Shown here in pieces: positions 1 through 7,741 of a stretch of 64,000 nt of DNA. How positions within the stretch are numbered: the stretch's first letter is position 1; each line of letters begins with the position of its first letter. The notes under the pieces were generated by a model. It had not been told where the DNA came from. It did not search any database and worked only from the letters and a program-made list of their open reading frames with translations. The translations under genes were made by a program, and so were the position numbers. This DNA is from Streptomyces bungoensis (GTDB lineage: Bacteria > Actinomycetota > Actinomycetes > Streptomycetales > Streptomycetaceae): assembly GCF_001514215.1 (NCBI RefSeq), contig NZ_KQ948859.1, positions 68,165-132,164 of the forward strand, written 5' to 3'.

Positions 1-41
1 GGGGGAGCGCCGCGTCCTTCTGCGGTCGACGGGGTCTTCGT

Positions 42-599
42 GTGGGCCTAGGCTCCGGATCTGTGGATGCCAGGGGTTCCGACGGGGCGGCGGCCGGTGG
101 GCCGGGGGTCTTGCTGCGCGCGCCCCGGGCCGGTGATCTCGGGTGGATCGTGCAGCGCAACGGTGCGCTGTACGCGGCCGAGTACGGCTGGAACGCCGAG
201 TACGAGGGGCTGGTGGCGCGGATCGTCGCCGACTTCGCCGAGGATCACGACCCGCGTCGGGAACGGGTGTGGATCGCCGAGCTGGACGGCCGGGCGGTGG
301 GATGCGTGATGTGCGTGCGGGACGCCGCCCCGGCCACCGCGCGCCTGCGGCTGCTGCTGGTCGAGCCCTCCGCGCGCGGGCACGGGATCGGCGACCGGCT
401 GGTGCGCGCCGTCGTCGGCTTCGCGCGCGAGACCGGCTACCGGCACCTGGTGCTGTGGACCAACGACGTGCTCAGCGGCGCCCGGCGCCTCTACCAGCGG
501 CACGGCTTCGTCCTCGTAGCCGAGAAACCCCACCGTTCCTTCGGCCGGGATCTGGTCGGCCAGGACTGGCGGTTGGATCTGCGCGGATCGGGCACCTGA
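42..599 (+). CDS. GNAT-family N-acetyltransferase (start uncertain)
   Basis: Predicted to transfer an acetyl group from acetyl-CoA to an unidentified amine. The GNAT fold covers roughly residues 25-180; the acetyl-CoA loop RGHGIGDRL follows the strand LLLVEP, and the C-terminal part has the usual arrangement ending in ARRLYQRHGF. The GTG at 42 has no convincing ribosome site, and the same frame stays open to the left edge of the window, so the true start or an upstream fused domain could lie outside. It ends 16 bases before the next gene and may be read with it. Substrate unknown; family assignment is good. Confidence 0.75.
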   Translation: MGLGSGSVDARGSDGAAAGGPGVLLRAPRAGDLGWIVQRNGALYAAEYGWNAEYEGLVARIVADFAEDHDPRRERVWIAELDGRAVGCVMCVRDAAPATARLRLLLVEPSARGHGIGDRLVRAVVGFARETGYRHLVLWTNDVLSGARRLYQRHGFVLVAEKPHRSFGRDLVGQDWRLDLRGSGT

Positions 600-615
600 C
601 GAGTAGGGTCCGAGC

Positions 616-1416
616 ATGAAGCTGGCGTTCTCCACTCTCGGTGTCCCCGGTCTGCCCGTACCCGACGTCCTGGCGCTCGCGACCGCGCACGGCTATCACG
701 GCGTGGAACTGCGCGCCCATCCCGAGGAACCGGTGCACCCCGGCCTCTCCCCGGCCGAACGCGCCGAGATCGCCTCGCAGTTCAAGGCGGCCGGCGTGGA
801 GGTCCTGGGCCTCGCCGGATACACGCGGGTGGCCGCGCCCGGTGACGACGCGCCCGTCCTCGACGAGATCCGGCAGCTCCTGCAGCTGGCCCACGACCTG
901 GGCGCCCCCTTCGTCCGGGTCCTCCCCGGCGCCGACCCGAACCTGCCCCCCGAGGAGTCCGACGCCATCGCCGCCCGGCGCCTGGGCGCCGCCGCCGAGG
1001 ACGCCTCCGCGCTCGGCCCGCGGATCCTGCTGGAGACCCACGACTCGCACCGCACCGGCGCCGACGCGATCCGCGTCCTCGGACCGGTCGGGCACCGGCA
1101 GGTGGGCGCGCTGTGGGACGTGATGCACACCTGGCTGGGCGGCGAGCAGCCCGCGGACAGCTTCGCGGCGCTCGCCCCGCACCTCGGCTACGTCCAGGTC
1201 AAGGACATCGCCTCGGCCGACGACACCAGCCCGCTGCCGCTCGGCGCGGGCGTCCTGCCGCTCACCGAGTGCGTGGACGTGCTGTGCCGGAACGGCTGGG
1301 ACGGCTGGCTGTGCTGGGAGTACGAGAAGCGGTGGTACGAGGCGGCCGCCCCGCTCCCGGAACTGCTCGACGCCGGCCGGGACCACCTCGTACGCCTGCT
1401 CGGAGAGGCCGCCTAG
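616..1416 (+). CDS. sugar phosphate isomerase/epimerase (AP-endonuclease-2 TIM barrel)
   Basis: A 266-residue protein of the xylose-isomerase-like TIM-barrel family, which isomerises or epimerises sugars, inositols or hydroxypyruvate-type substrates with a divalent metal. It opens with the typical MKLAFSTLGVPG strand. Candidate metal ligands sit in LLETHDSH (about 140), WDVMHTW (about 170), the YVQVKD region and CWEYEK (about 237). ATG 616 is close to the preceding acetyltransferase gene (16 bases), suggesting co-transcription, but the ribosome site (AGGG) is weak. No pathway partner is nearby, so the substrate cannot be named. Confidence 0.8.
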   Translation: MKLAFSTLGVPGLPVPDVLALATAHGYHGVELRAHPEEPVHPGLSPAERAEIASQFKAAGVEVLGLAGYTRVAAPGDDAPVLDEIRQLLQLAHDLGAPFVRVLPGADPNLPPEESDAIAARRLGAAAEDASALGPRILLETHDSHRTGADAIRVLGPVGHRQVGALWDVMHTWLGGEQPADSFAALAPHLGYVQVKDIASADDTSPLPLGAGVLPLTECVDVLCRNGWDGWLCWEYEKRWYEAAAPLPELLDAGRDHLVRLLGEAA

Positions 1417-1530
1417 CCGTCGGGCGGCGCCGGTGGCGGCCGGTCACGCCGGAAATTCGCTCGCCGGGGTCGTGGTGCCCCGTTAGTCTCCCCCGGTGAC
1501 CGCGCCGCCCGCCCTCCCCGGCCTGCCCTC

Positions 1531-2772
1531 ATGAGCCTGGCCCGCTCGCTCGTCGACGTCACGCCGCTGCGCACCTCACCCGTCTTCCGGCGGCTGCTGA
1601 TCGGGCGCACGGTCTCCCTGCTCGGCGGGTTCATGACCATGGTGACGGTCATGTACCAGGTCTGGGGCATGACCCGCAGCACGGCGTGGACCGGCGCGGT
1701 CGGGCTGGCGCAGGCGCTGCCCCTGGTGGTGTTCGGCCTGTTCGCCGGGGCCCGGGCGGACCGGGCGGACCGGCGCCGGATCTATCTGACGGCCACCGTG
1801 GGGCAGGCCGCCTGCTCGCTGCTGCTGGCCGTGCAGGGCTACACCGGGCACGTCCCGGTGGTGGCCGTCCTGGCGCTGGTCGCGGTGCAGGCGGCGTTCG
1901 GCGCGCTCGGGGCCCCGGCCGCCGGGGTGTTCGTACCGCGGCTGCTGCCCAGGGACCAGGTGGCCGCCGGTCTGGCCCTGAACCAGGTCGCCGGGAAGTC
2001 GATGATGCTCCTCGGCCCCGCGCTGGCCGGTGTGCTGCTGGGCCGGCTGGGCGTGGGCACCTGCTATCTGCTGGACGCCCTCAGCTTCGGCCTCGCCTTC
2101 TACGGTGCCTTCGGGCTGCCCCCGCTGCCGCCGGAGGGCGAGCCGTCGCGGGCGGGGCTGCACGGGGTGCTGGACGGGCTGCGGTTCCTGGCCGGGCACC
2201 GCGCGGTGCGCGGGGCGCTGGTCACGGACCTGGCCGCCACCGTGCTGTCCTTCCCGGTCAGCCTGTTCCCCCTGGTCAACGCCGAGCGGTTCGGCGACGA
2301 CCCGCGCACCCTGGGCCTGTTCCTGTCGGCCCTGGCGGTGGGCGGCGTCGGGGCGACCGCGCTGTCCGGTGCGCTGACCCGGCTGGGGCGGCCCGGCCCG
2401 GTGATGCTGTGCGCCGCGGGCACCTGGGGCGTGTCCCTGGTCCTGTTCGGCCTGTCGACGAACCCGTGGGCCGGGCTCGGTCTGCTCGTCGTCGCGGGGG
2501 CCGGGGACGCCACCTCGGTCGTCGCCCGCTCCACCCTCGTGCAGACCCGGACCCCGGACGCGCTGCTGGGCCGGGTCACGGCCGCCGAGCAGATCGTGGG
2601 CCAGGCGGGCCCCAGCCTCGGCAACGTGCGCGGCGGTCTGCTGGCCGGCTGGACCTCCGGCACGTTCTCCCTGGTCACCGGGGGCCTGCTGTGCGTCCTC
2701 GCGGTGGCGGCGGTCGCGGCGACGACGCCCGAACTCCGGGACGCGGCCCGGGCGCTGCCCGAGGGGGCCTGA
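1531..2772 (+). CDS. MFS transporter (MFS_3/EntS-like exporter)
   Basis: A 413-residue major facilitator with about twelve hydrophobic segments. The loop between helices 2 and 3 reads GARADRADRRR, matching the family's G-x-x-x-D-R-x-x-R-R motif. The N-terminal style (LARSLVDVTPLRTSPVFRRLL) is that of the MFS_3 group, which includes drug and siderophore exporters such as EntS. ATG 1531 lacks a clear ribosome site; the GTG at 1497 is out of frame. It converges on the lipoprotein gene with only 14 bases between stops. The desferrioxamine locus is 27 kb away, so a siderophore role is not supported by context. Confidence 0.8.
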   Translation: MSLARSLVDVTPLRTSPVFRRLLIGRTVSLLGGFMTMVTVMYQVWGMTRSTAWTGAVGLAQALPLVVFGLFAGARADRADRRRIYLTATVGQAACSLLLAVQGYTGHVPVVAVLALVAVQAAFGALGAPAAGVFVPRLLPRDQVAAGLALNQVAGKSMMLLGPALAGVLLGRLGVGTCYLLDALSFGLAFYGAFGLPPLPPEGEPSRAGLHGVLDGLRFLAGHRAVRGALVTDLAATVLSFPVSLFPLVNAERFGDDPRTLGLFLSALAVGGVGATALSGALTRLGRPGPVMLCAAGTWGVSLVLFGLSTNPWAGLGLLVVAGAGDATSVVARSTLVQTRTPDALLGRVTAAEQIVGQAGPSLGNVRGGLLAGWTSGTFSLVTGGLLCVLAVAAVAATTPELRDAARALPEGA

Positions 2773-2786
2773 GCGCCGGCGGGCCG

Positions 2787-3428
2787 TCACAGCCTTCGCG
2801 CGCAGCCCACCGGCTCCCCGCCGCCGAGCTGGACGTAGAGGACCGTCGAGGCGGGGCAGGCGGACCTGGCGGTGACCGCCGTCGTGACCTCGTACTGCGG
2901 TGCCCGGGGGCCCGAGCCGTCGCAGGGGGTCTCGCGGACCCGGCCGCCGCCCACGTCGCGCACGCAGTCGCCCGGGATCGTGCGGGGGCCGCCTCCGGCG
3001 CCGGGGTCGCCGGGATGCGGCGGTTCCAGGTCGCGCATGCAGGCGTAGCCCGGGGGGATCGCGCCGAGGTCCTCGTCGCCGTCCGCGTCGCCCGCCGGCC
3101 GCTGGGCGCCGATGTGCAGGACGAAGTCGGCGAGCGGCGGGCACAGCGGGCCGTCGTCGGCCGTGCCGTCGTAGCGGGCGACGACCCGGGCGGCGGCCCG
3201 TTCGCTCGCGCACGGCACCTCGGTGACGGCGGCCGTGCCGAAGGAGCTGCACGCGCCGACCGCCAGGAACTGGGCGCCGTGGCCGGGGAGCTGGGCAGTG
3301 GTGGGCCCGGCGTTGCCGACGGGGGTGTCCCGCGGGCCCTGGCAGCCGCCGAGCAGGACGGCCGCGGCGAGGGCCGAGCAGACCGGCAGCAGCCGGTACG
3401 CCGCCCTCACGGCACCTTGCCCGCGCAT
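2787..3428 (-). CDS. predicted secreted lipoprotein, function unknown
   Basis: 213 residues from ATG 3428, which follows a GGGGGGA ribosome site; an ATG at 3479 lies too far upstream of the signal peptide to be preferred. The N-terminus carries a lipoprotein signal ending in VLLGGC, so the mature protein should be lipid-anchored outside the membrane. The mature part is rich in Pro, Gly and Asp with several spaced cysteines (ACSSF, PCASER, LCPPL, ACMRD, DCVRD, PCDGS, ACPAS, GCARR), suggesting disulfides. I recognise no domain. Confidence 0.7.
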   Translation of the reverse strand: MRGQGAVRAAYRLLPVCSALAAAVLLGGCQGPRDTPVGNAGPTTAQLPGHGAQFLAVGACSSFGTAAVTEVPCASERAAARVVARYDGTADDGPLCPPLADFVLHIGAQRPAGDADGDEDLGAIPPGYACMRDLEPPHPGDPGAGGGPRTIPGDCVRDVGGGRVRETPCDGSGPRAPQYEVTTAVTARSACPASTVLYVQLGGGEPVGCARRL

Positions 3429-3540
3429 CGCATTCCCCCCGGACGCCCCCGTCCAGCGTGGCCGCCGATGACGGGCCACGCCAGACGGGCCGGGGGTTTT
3501 CCTCCTTGTGGGTGCCGTGCGCCCGGTGCGGGGCGTACGC

Positions 3541-5436
3541 CTAGTACGTCAGCCCGTGGCCGATGGGGTACAGCACCTGGGCCGGGTCGTCCGCCCGTTG
3601 CACCGGCACCGGGAGCCTGCCGCGGGGGGACACCCGGCCGGCGACGACCCGCGCGGCGGCGCGCAGTTCGACGTCGGTCCAGCAGTAGGTCGCCAGGCAG
3701 GCCTTGACGCCGGCGAGCTGGGCGACGTCGTAGGGGTTGCGGACGGCGACGGCCACCACCGGCCGGCCGGTGGCCAGCAGCCGCTGGACCAGGGTCCGCT
3801 GACTGCTGCCCGCCGTGACGTTGTACGTCAGGACGACCACGGCGTCCGCCTCCTGAGCGGCCGTCACCGCCTGGTCGACGGTGGCCGCCGAGGGTGCGGT
3901 GCCCGTGGACAGGGCGGTGGCGGTGAAGCCGAGCCCGGTGAGGGCGGCGGCCAGGACGCCGGTGGGCGGCCCGGTGGTGCCGGACGGGGAGGCCGGGTCG
4001 GCGCCGACGACCAGGATCCGGGGTTCCCGGCCGCGGTCGAGCGGGAGCACGCCGCCGTCGTTGACCAGCAGCGTCGTGGTCCGCTCGGCGATCCGGTCGG
4101 CGGCGGCCAGGTGGGCCGCGGTGCCCACCGTCCGGTCGACGCCGGCCCGGGTGACGTACGGCGCCCGGTCGAGGAGACCGAGCCGGGACTTCAGGCGCAG
4201 GATCCGCAGGATCGATTCGTCCAGGCGGGCCTCGGTCAGTTCGCCGTCCTGGACGGCCTTCAGGACCGCGTGCCAGGCCACGTCGATGGACGGCGGGTTG
4301 AGCAGCTGGTCGACGCCGGCCTTCAGGGCCAGCACCGGCACCCGGTCGTCGCCGTACTTGGTGCGCACGCCCTCCATGCCGAGCGAGTCGGTGATCACCA
4401 CCCCGTCGTAGCCGAGTTCGCCGCGCAGGATGCCGGTGAGGATCGGGTGGGAGAGGGTGGCCGGGTCGCCGGAGTCGTCGAGGGCCGGGAATTGGATGTG
4501 GGCCGTCATGATCGAGTCGATCCCGGCCCCGATCGCCGCCCGGAAGGGCACGGCGTCCAGCCGCTCCCACAGCTCCCGGCTGTGCGTGATGACCGGGAAC
4601 CCGGTGTGGCTGTCGACGGCGGTGTCGCCGTGCCCCGGGAAGTGCTTGGCGGTCGCCGCGACGCGGGAGGCCTGGTAGCCCTCCACCTCGGCGGCCACCA
4701 GGGCGGCCACGGCCTCGGGGTCGGCGCCGAACGACCGTACGCCGATGACGGGGTTGGCCGGGTTGACGTTCACGTCGGCGTCCGGCGAGTAGTCCTGGTT
4801 GATGCCCATGGCGCGCAGCTCGGCGCCGGAGATCCGGCCGAGGGCGCGGGCGTCGGCACGGGCTCCGCCCGCCCGCCTCCCGCCACCGCCCTTCCGATGA
4901 AGCGCTTCGCGCCCTTTTTCTCCCGCACCGACGGCCATCGCGCCCGGGAACAGCGTGGCGGGCTTGCCCACCCGGCACACCGCGCCGTGCTCCTGGTCCG
5001 TGGCGATGAGCACCGGCAGGCCGCGGGGCTGCCCCAGCGAGGCCCGCTGGACGCCGTTGGACAGGTCGGCGATCTGCCGGGGGTCGCGGGTGTTGTGGGC
5101 CCAGGTGAAGTAGATGATGCCGCCGACCCGGTACTTCGCGATCAGCTCGGCGGCCGTGCGGACCCCGATCTCCTTGAGGTTGGCGTCGATGTCGGCCTGG
5201 TCGGGGGCGGTGGCGGAGTGGCCGTAGACCCGCATGACGAAGAGCTGGCCGACCTTCTCCTCCAGGGTCATCCGGGAGACGAGGGAGCTCAGCCGCCGGT
5301 CGTCCGCCGGCGGGTCGGCGTGGGCGGTGCCGGCCCGGACCGTCAGCGCGGCGGTGAGGCCCGCGGTCGCGGCGAGGACGGTACGTCTGGACGGCCGTGC
5401 GGTGTTTCCCGTGCCTGCCGTGCTGCTGTCGTGCAC
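3541..5436 (-). CDS. secreted GH3 beta-N-acetylglucosaminidase (NagZ-type), Tat substrate
   Basis: Predicted to remove N-acetylglucosamine from chitin or peptidoglycan fragments outside the cell. The start is GTG 5436 behind GGAAGGAG; a twin-arginine signal (SRRTVLAATAG, ending near AHA) follows. The NagZ signature KHFPGHGDTAVDSH supplies the His/Asp general-acid pair and VVITDSLGM supplies the Asp nucleophile. The C-terminal half is the GH3 alpha/beta sandwich, ending PIGHGLTY. At 631 residues it is a two-domain extracellular type rather than a short NagZ. An insert rich in Gly, Arg and Lys (bases about 4860-4920, GEKGREALHRKGGGG) interrupts the barrel just before RISGAELRAMGINQDY. Single gene with its own promoter region and terminator-bounded upstream neighbour. 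Confidence 0.88.
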   Translation of the reverse strand: MHDSSTAGTGNTARPSRRTVLAATAGLTAALTVRAGTAHADPPADDRRLSSLVSRMTLEEKVGQLFVMRVYGHSATAPDQADIDANLKEIGVRTAAELIAKYRVGGIIYFTWAHNTRDPRQIADLSNGVQRASLGQPRGLPVLIATDQEHGAVCRVGKPATLFPGAMAVGAGEKGREALHRKGGGGRRAGGARADARALGRISGAELRAMGINQDYSPDADVNVNPANPVIGVRSFGADPEAVAALVAAEVEGYQASRVAATAKHFPGHGDTAVDSHTGFPVITHSRELWERLDAVPFRAAIGAGIDSIMTAHIQFPALDDSGDPATLSHPILTGILRGELGYDGVVITDSLGMEGVRTKYGDDRVPVLALKAGVDQLLNPPSIDVAWHAVLKAVQDGELTEARLDESILRILRLKSRLGLLDRAPYVTRAGVDRTVGTAAHLAAADRIAERTTTLLVNDGGVLPLDRGREPRILVVGADPASPSGTTGPPTGVLAAALTGLGFTATALSTGTAPSAATVDQAVTAAQEADAVVVLTYNVTAGSSQRTLVQRLLATGRPVVAVAVRNPYDVAQLAGVKACLATYCWTDVELRAAARVVAGRVSPRGRLPVPVQRADDPAQVLYPIGHGLTY

Positions 5437-5468
5437 GTGCGCTCCTTCCGGAGGAGAACCGCTTGAAG

Positions 5469-5515
5469 GAAACTTCCAAAGGGCACCAATATCCGGGAAG
5501 TTTCTTTCCGTCAAG
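5469..5515 (-). promoter_or_regulatory. candidate promoter and inverted-repeat operator of the GH3 gene
   Basis: Reading on the minus strand there is a -35-like TTGACG (5515-5510), an 18-base spacer and a -10-like TATTGG (5491-5486). Arms GAAACTTCC (5469-5477) and GGAAGTTTC (5496-5504) form a perfect 9-bp inverted repeat separated by 18 bases, flanking the -10. This placement suits repressor control. It does not match the DasR or CebR consensus, so the factor is unknown. Confidence 0.45.
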
Positions 5516-5681
5516 ACAACGCACAGGAAGCGGGGACGGCGCCGCCACCGGCGCATGGGAGGGGGGCGCGCCGGTGGCGGCGGACCGCCGGGCGTGGCGC
5601 GCACCCGCACCACGGGGCTCGCCCGGCGGTCCGGCCCTTCGACGGCGCAGGGCGGCGGCGGGTTCCACGGCGGCCGGGCGA

Positions 5682-5710
5682 GGGCCGGCCCCCGGTGCGG
5701 GGGCCGGCCC
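5682..5710 (-). terminator. terminator after the S37 peptidase gene
   Basis: A perfect 13-bp GC stem (5682-5694 with 5698-5710) and a 3-base loop lies 7 bases beyond the peptidase stop. It has no T-run, as is usual in Streptomyces. Confidence 0.65.
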
Positions 5711-5716
5711 CGGGGC

Positions 5717-7141
5717 TCAGGGCCGCAGCGCGGGTTCGCGCTCCGCGTCCCGTACGTCCAGCCGCGAGTCGTACCGGGCGAGCGGCCGCGCCGCAGACGG
5801 GTTCGCCAGCACCGCCGGGGACGCGACTCCCGCCCACGCGAGGATCCTGGCCGTGGCCGACGCCTTCTGCTCGGCGACCAGGCCCGCCACGTTCGCGCCG
5901 TGGTTCATGCTGGGCGCCGTGAGGACGAAGGAGTCACGGGCGCCCGCGCCGAGCCGGAAGCGCTCGGCGCCCCACGGGTCGTTCTGCCCGTACACGAAGA
6001 GCATGTGCCGGGCGTGGTGGCGCACCCAGGTGTCCACGTCCCGCATCGCGTCCGGCTGGAAGCGCATGGGGATGGAGCGCGGCACGAAGTTGCGCGGCGG
6101 CTGGTAGCCGTAGCGGAGCAACTTCCGCTCGATGTAGGGGAAGTGGATGGTGGGGGCGCCCAGCTGGGTGCCCGCCTGGTAGTAGTACGGCGTGTACGGC
6201 TCCAGGCCCTGGTCGGTGTAGGCGGAGAAGCCGGAGACGGTGTCGACCGAGTCCCAGATCGCGTCGTCGGTGGCGCTCGCCGCGTCGGCGGGGACGCTGT
6301 CGCAGTCCTTCAGCAGGCTGTACTGCCAGAAGCCCCAGACGTAGTCGAGGACGACCGCCTCGTAGGCCTTGTCGAGGCTGCCGATGGTGTCGAAGGTGTA
6401 GCCGTGGTCGGCGGCGTACTGCGCGTACCTCTTCTCCAGGGGCTCGCGGCGCACCAGCGCCTCGCGCTGCACGGCGTTCAGCCGGTCGCGGCACTCCCGG
6501 GTGCCGACGCGGGTGAAGAAGCGGTCGTAGGCCGAGTCCTCGCGGTTGACGACGTCGTTGGGGGCGACGTAGGCGACGACGCCGTCCATGTCGTGCGGGT
6601 AGAAGCGCTCGTAGTAGGTGGCGGTCATGCCGCCCTTGGAGCCGCCGGTGGCCAGCCAGTTGCCGCCGTAGATCGGCTTCAGCGCCTCGTAGACGCGGTG
6701 CTGGTCGCTTGCCGCCTGCCAGATGTCCAGCTTCGACCAGTCGGCCGGGTCGGGACGGGACGGGGTGAAGAAGCGGTACTCCAGGGAGACCTGGTTGCCG
6801 TCCACGATCTGGGTGGGCTCGCGGCGGGACGGCGTCGTGGAGACGTTGTAGCCGGACGTGTAGAAGACCGTGGGCCGGCTGGTGTCCTTGTGCAGCACGG
6901 TGATCCGCTGCTGGAAGGTGCCGTGGTCCGGGTGCCGGTGGTCGACCGGCTGGGTGTAGGTGAGGACGAAGTAGCGGTAGCCCGGGTAGGGCTTCTCCTG
7001 GACCAGGCTGATGCCGGGTACGGCCAGCAGCCGGTCCTTGATGTCGGTGGGCTCGGGCTGGGCGGCGGTGGCCGTGGCCGCTGTGCTCAGCGTGCCTATG
7101 AGCACCGTGAGCGCCAGCAGCCATCTGAGCGCCTTGCGCAT
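5717..7141 (-). CDS. secreted tripeptidyl aminopeptidase, peptidase family S37
   Basis: 474 residues. ATG 7141 follows AGGGGAG and opens a Sec signal (MRKALRWLLALTVLIGT, cleavage near ATA/AAQ). The mature protein matches the PS-10/S37 serine peptidases of Streptomyces, an alpha/beta-hydrolase fold releasing tripeptides from extracellular proteins. The nucleophile elbow is GGSKGG; the region MLFVYGQNDPWG supplies the likely acid and PSMNHGAN the likely His. It is the last gene before a strong terminator; the next gene upstream ends 85 bases away, and that gap can hold a promoter. Confidence 0.85.
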   Translation of the reverse strand: MRKALRWLLALTVLIGTLSTAATATAAQPEPTDIKDRLLAVPGISLVQEKPYPGYRYFVLTYTQPVDHRHPDHGTFQQRITVLHKDTSRPTVFYTSGYNVSTTPSRREPTQIVDGNQVSLEYRFFTPSRPDPADWSKLDIWQAASDQHRVYEALKPIYGGNWLATGGSKGGMTATYYERFYPHDMDGVVAYVAPNDVVNREDSAYDRFFTRVGTRECRDRLNAVQREALVRREPLEKRYAQYAADHGYTFDTIGSLDKAYEAVVLDYVWGFWQYSLLKDCDSVPADAASATDDAIWDSVDTVSGFSAYTDQGLEPYTPYYYQAGTQLGAPTIHFPYIERKLLRYGYQPPRNFVPRSIPMRFQPDAMRDVDTWVRHHARHMLFVYGQNDPWGAERFRLGAGARDSFVLTAPSMNHGANVAGLVAEQKASATARILAWAGVASPAVLANPSAARPLARYDSRLDVRDAEREPALRP

Positions 7142-7226
7142 GCGCACTCCCCTGTGAGACAGATGTGCGCCGCAAGCTACTTGAACAACTGTTTGCACAC
7201 CAGAGGGAGTTGAGTGACGCGCGCGT

Positions 7227-7619
7227 TCAGCACAGGATCCAGCCGGAGCTGACCGACTGGCCGCCCACCGAGCCCTTGACCCACACGCAGCGCTGCCCGG
7301 CGTGCACGGTCACCGGTCCGGCGAGGTACTTGTAGCGGCCCTTGTCCACGACCGGCCGGTTGCCGCGGGCCTGGACGCTGACCGACATCGCGCGCTTGGC
7401 GCCGGGCTGCCGGGCGACGGTGACGGCGCAGACGTAGCCGTTGCGCTTGTAGACGTGGACGACGCCGTCGCCGAAGGGCAGGCTGCGCACCTCGTGCCCG
7501 GCGCAGGAACCGGCCGTCGCCGCCTGGGCGGTGGCGGGCACCGCGAGGGCGAGCGCGCCGGAGGCTGCCACGACGGTCGCGCCGAGCGCCAGGCGCCGTC
7601 GCATCGCACCACTGTCCAC
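7227..7619 (-). CDS. small secreted protein, unknown function
   Basis: 130 residues from GTG 7619, chosen because GGGGAGG lies 6 bases upstream; an ATG at 7604 is the alternative but lacks a ribosome site. A Sec signal (RRRLALGATVVAASGALALAV, cleavage near AQA/ATA) precedes a mature domain of about 90 residues with three cysteines (GSCAGHE, YVCAVT, RCVWVKG) plus a C-terminal WILC. The cationic beta-rich look (VYKRNGY, GRYKYLAG) resembles small Streptomyces secreted proteins with no assigned role. No domain recognised. Confidence 0.7.
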   Translation of the reverse strand: MDSGAMRRRLALGATVVAASGALALAVPATAQAATAGSCAGHEVRSLPFGDGVVHVYKRNGYVCAVTVARQPGAKRAMSVSVQARGNRPVVDKGRYKYLAGPVTVHAGQRCVWVKGSVGGQSVSSGWILC

Positions 7620-7741
7620 TGCTGTCCTCCCCGTACCGCACCTTGCGTCAGCGATGACCGTACTGATGTACGGACGCACGACAGGTACGTGATGGTTGCA
7701 CGGCGGCCGGCGCGCGCCCCCACCCGCGCGCCGGCGCCGCC

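Noticed and set aside
1497..1530. GTG start upstream of the MFS gene
   Set aside because: It is out of frame with the transporter.
2787..3479. Longer lipoprotein start at 3479
   Set aside because: The ATG at 3428 has a ribosome site and places the signal peptide at the N-terminus; the upstream extension is basic and unsuited.
5234..7213. Long plus-strand frame over the GH3 and S37 genes
   Set aside because: Shadow of two well-supported minus-strand genes; no ribosome site and no recognisable protein.
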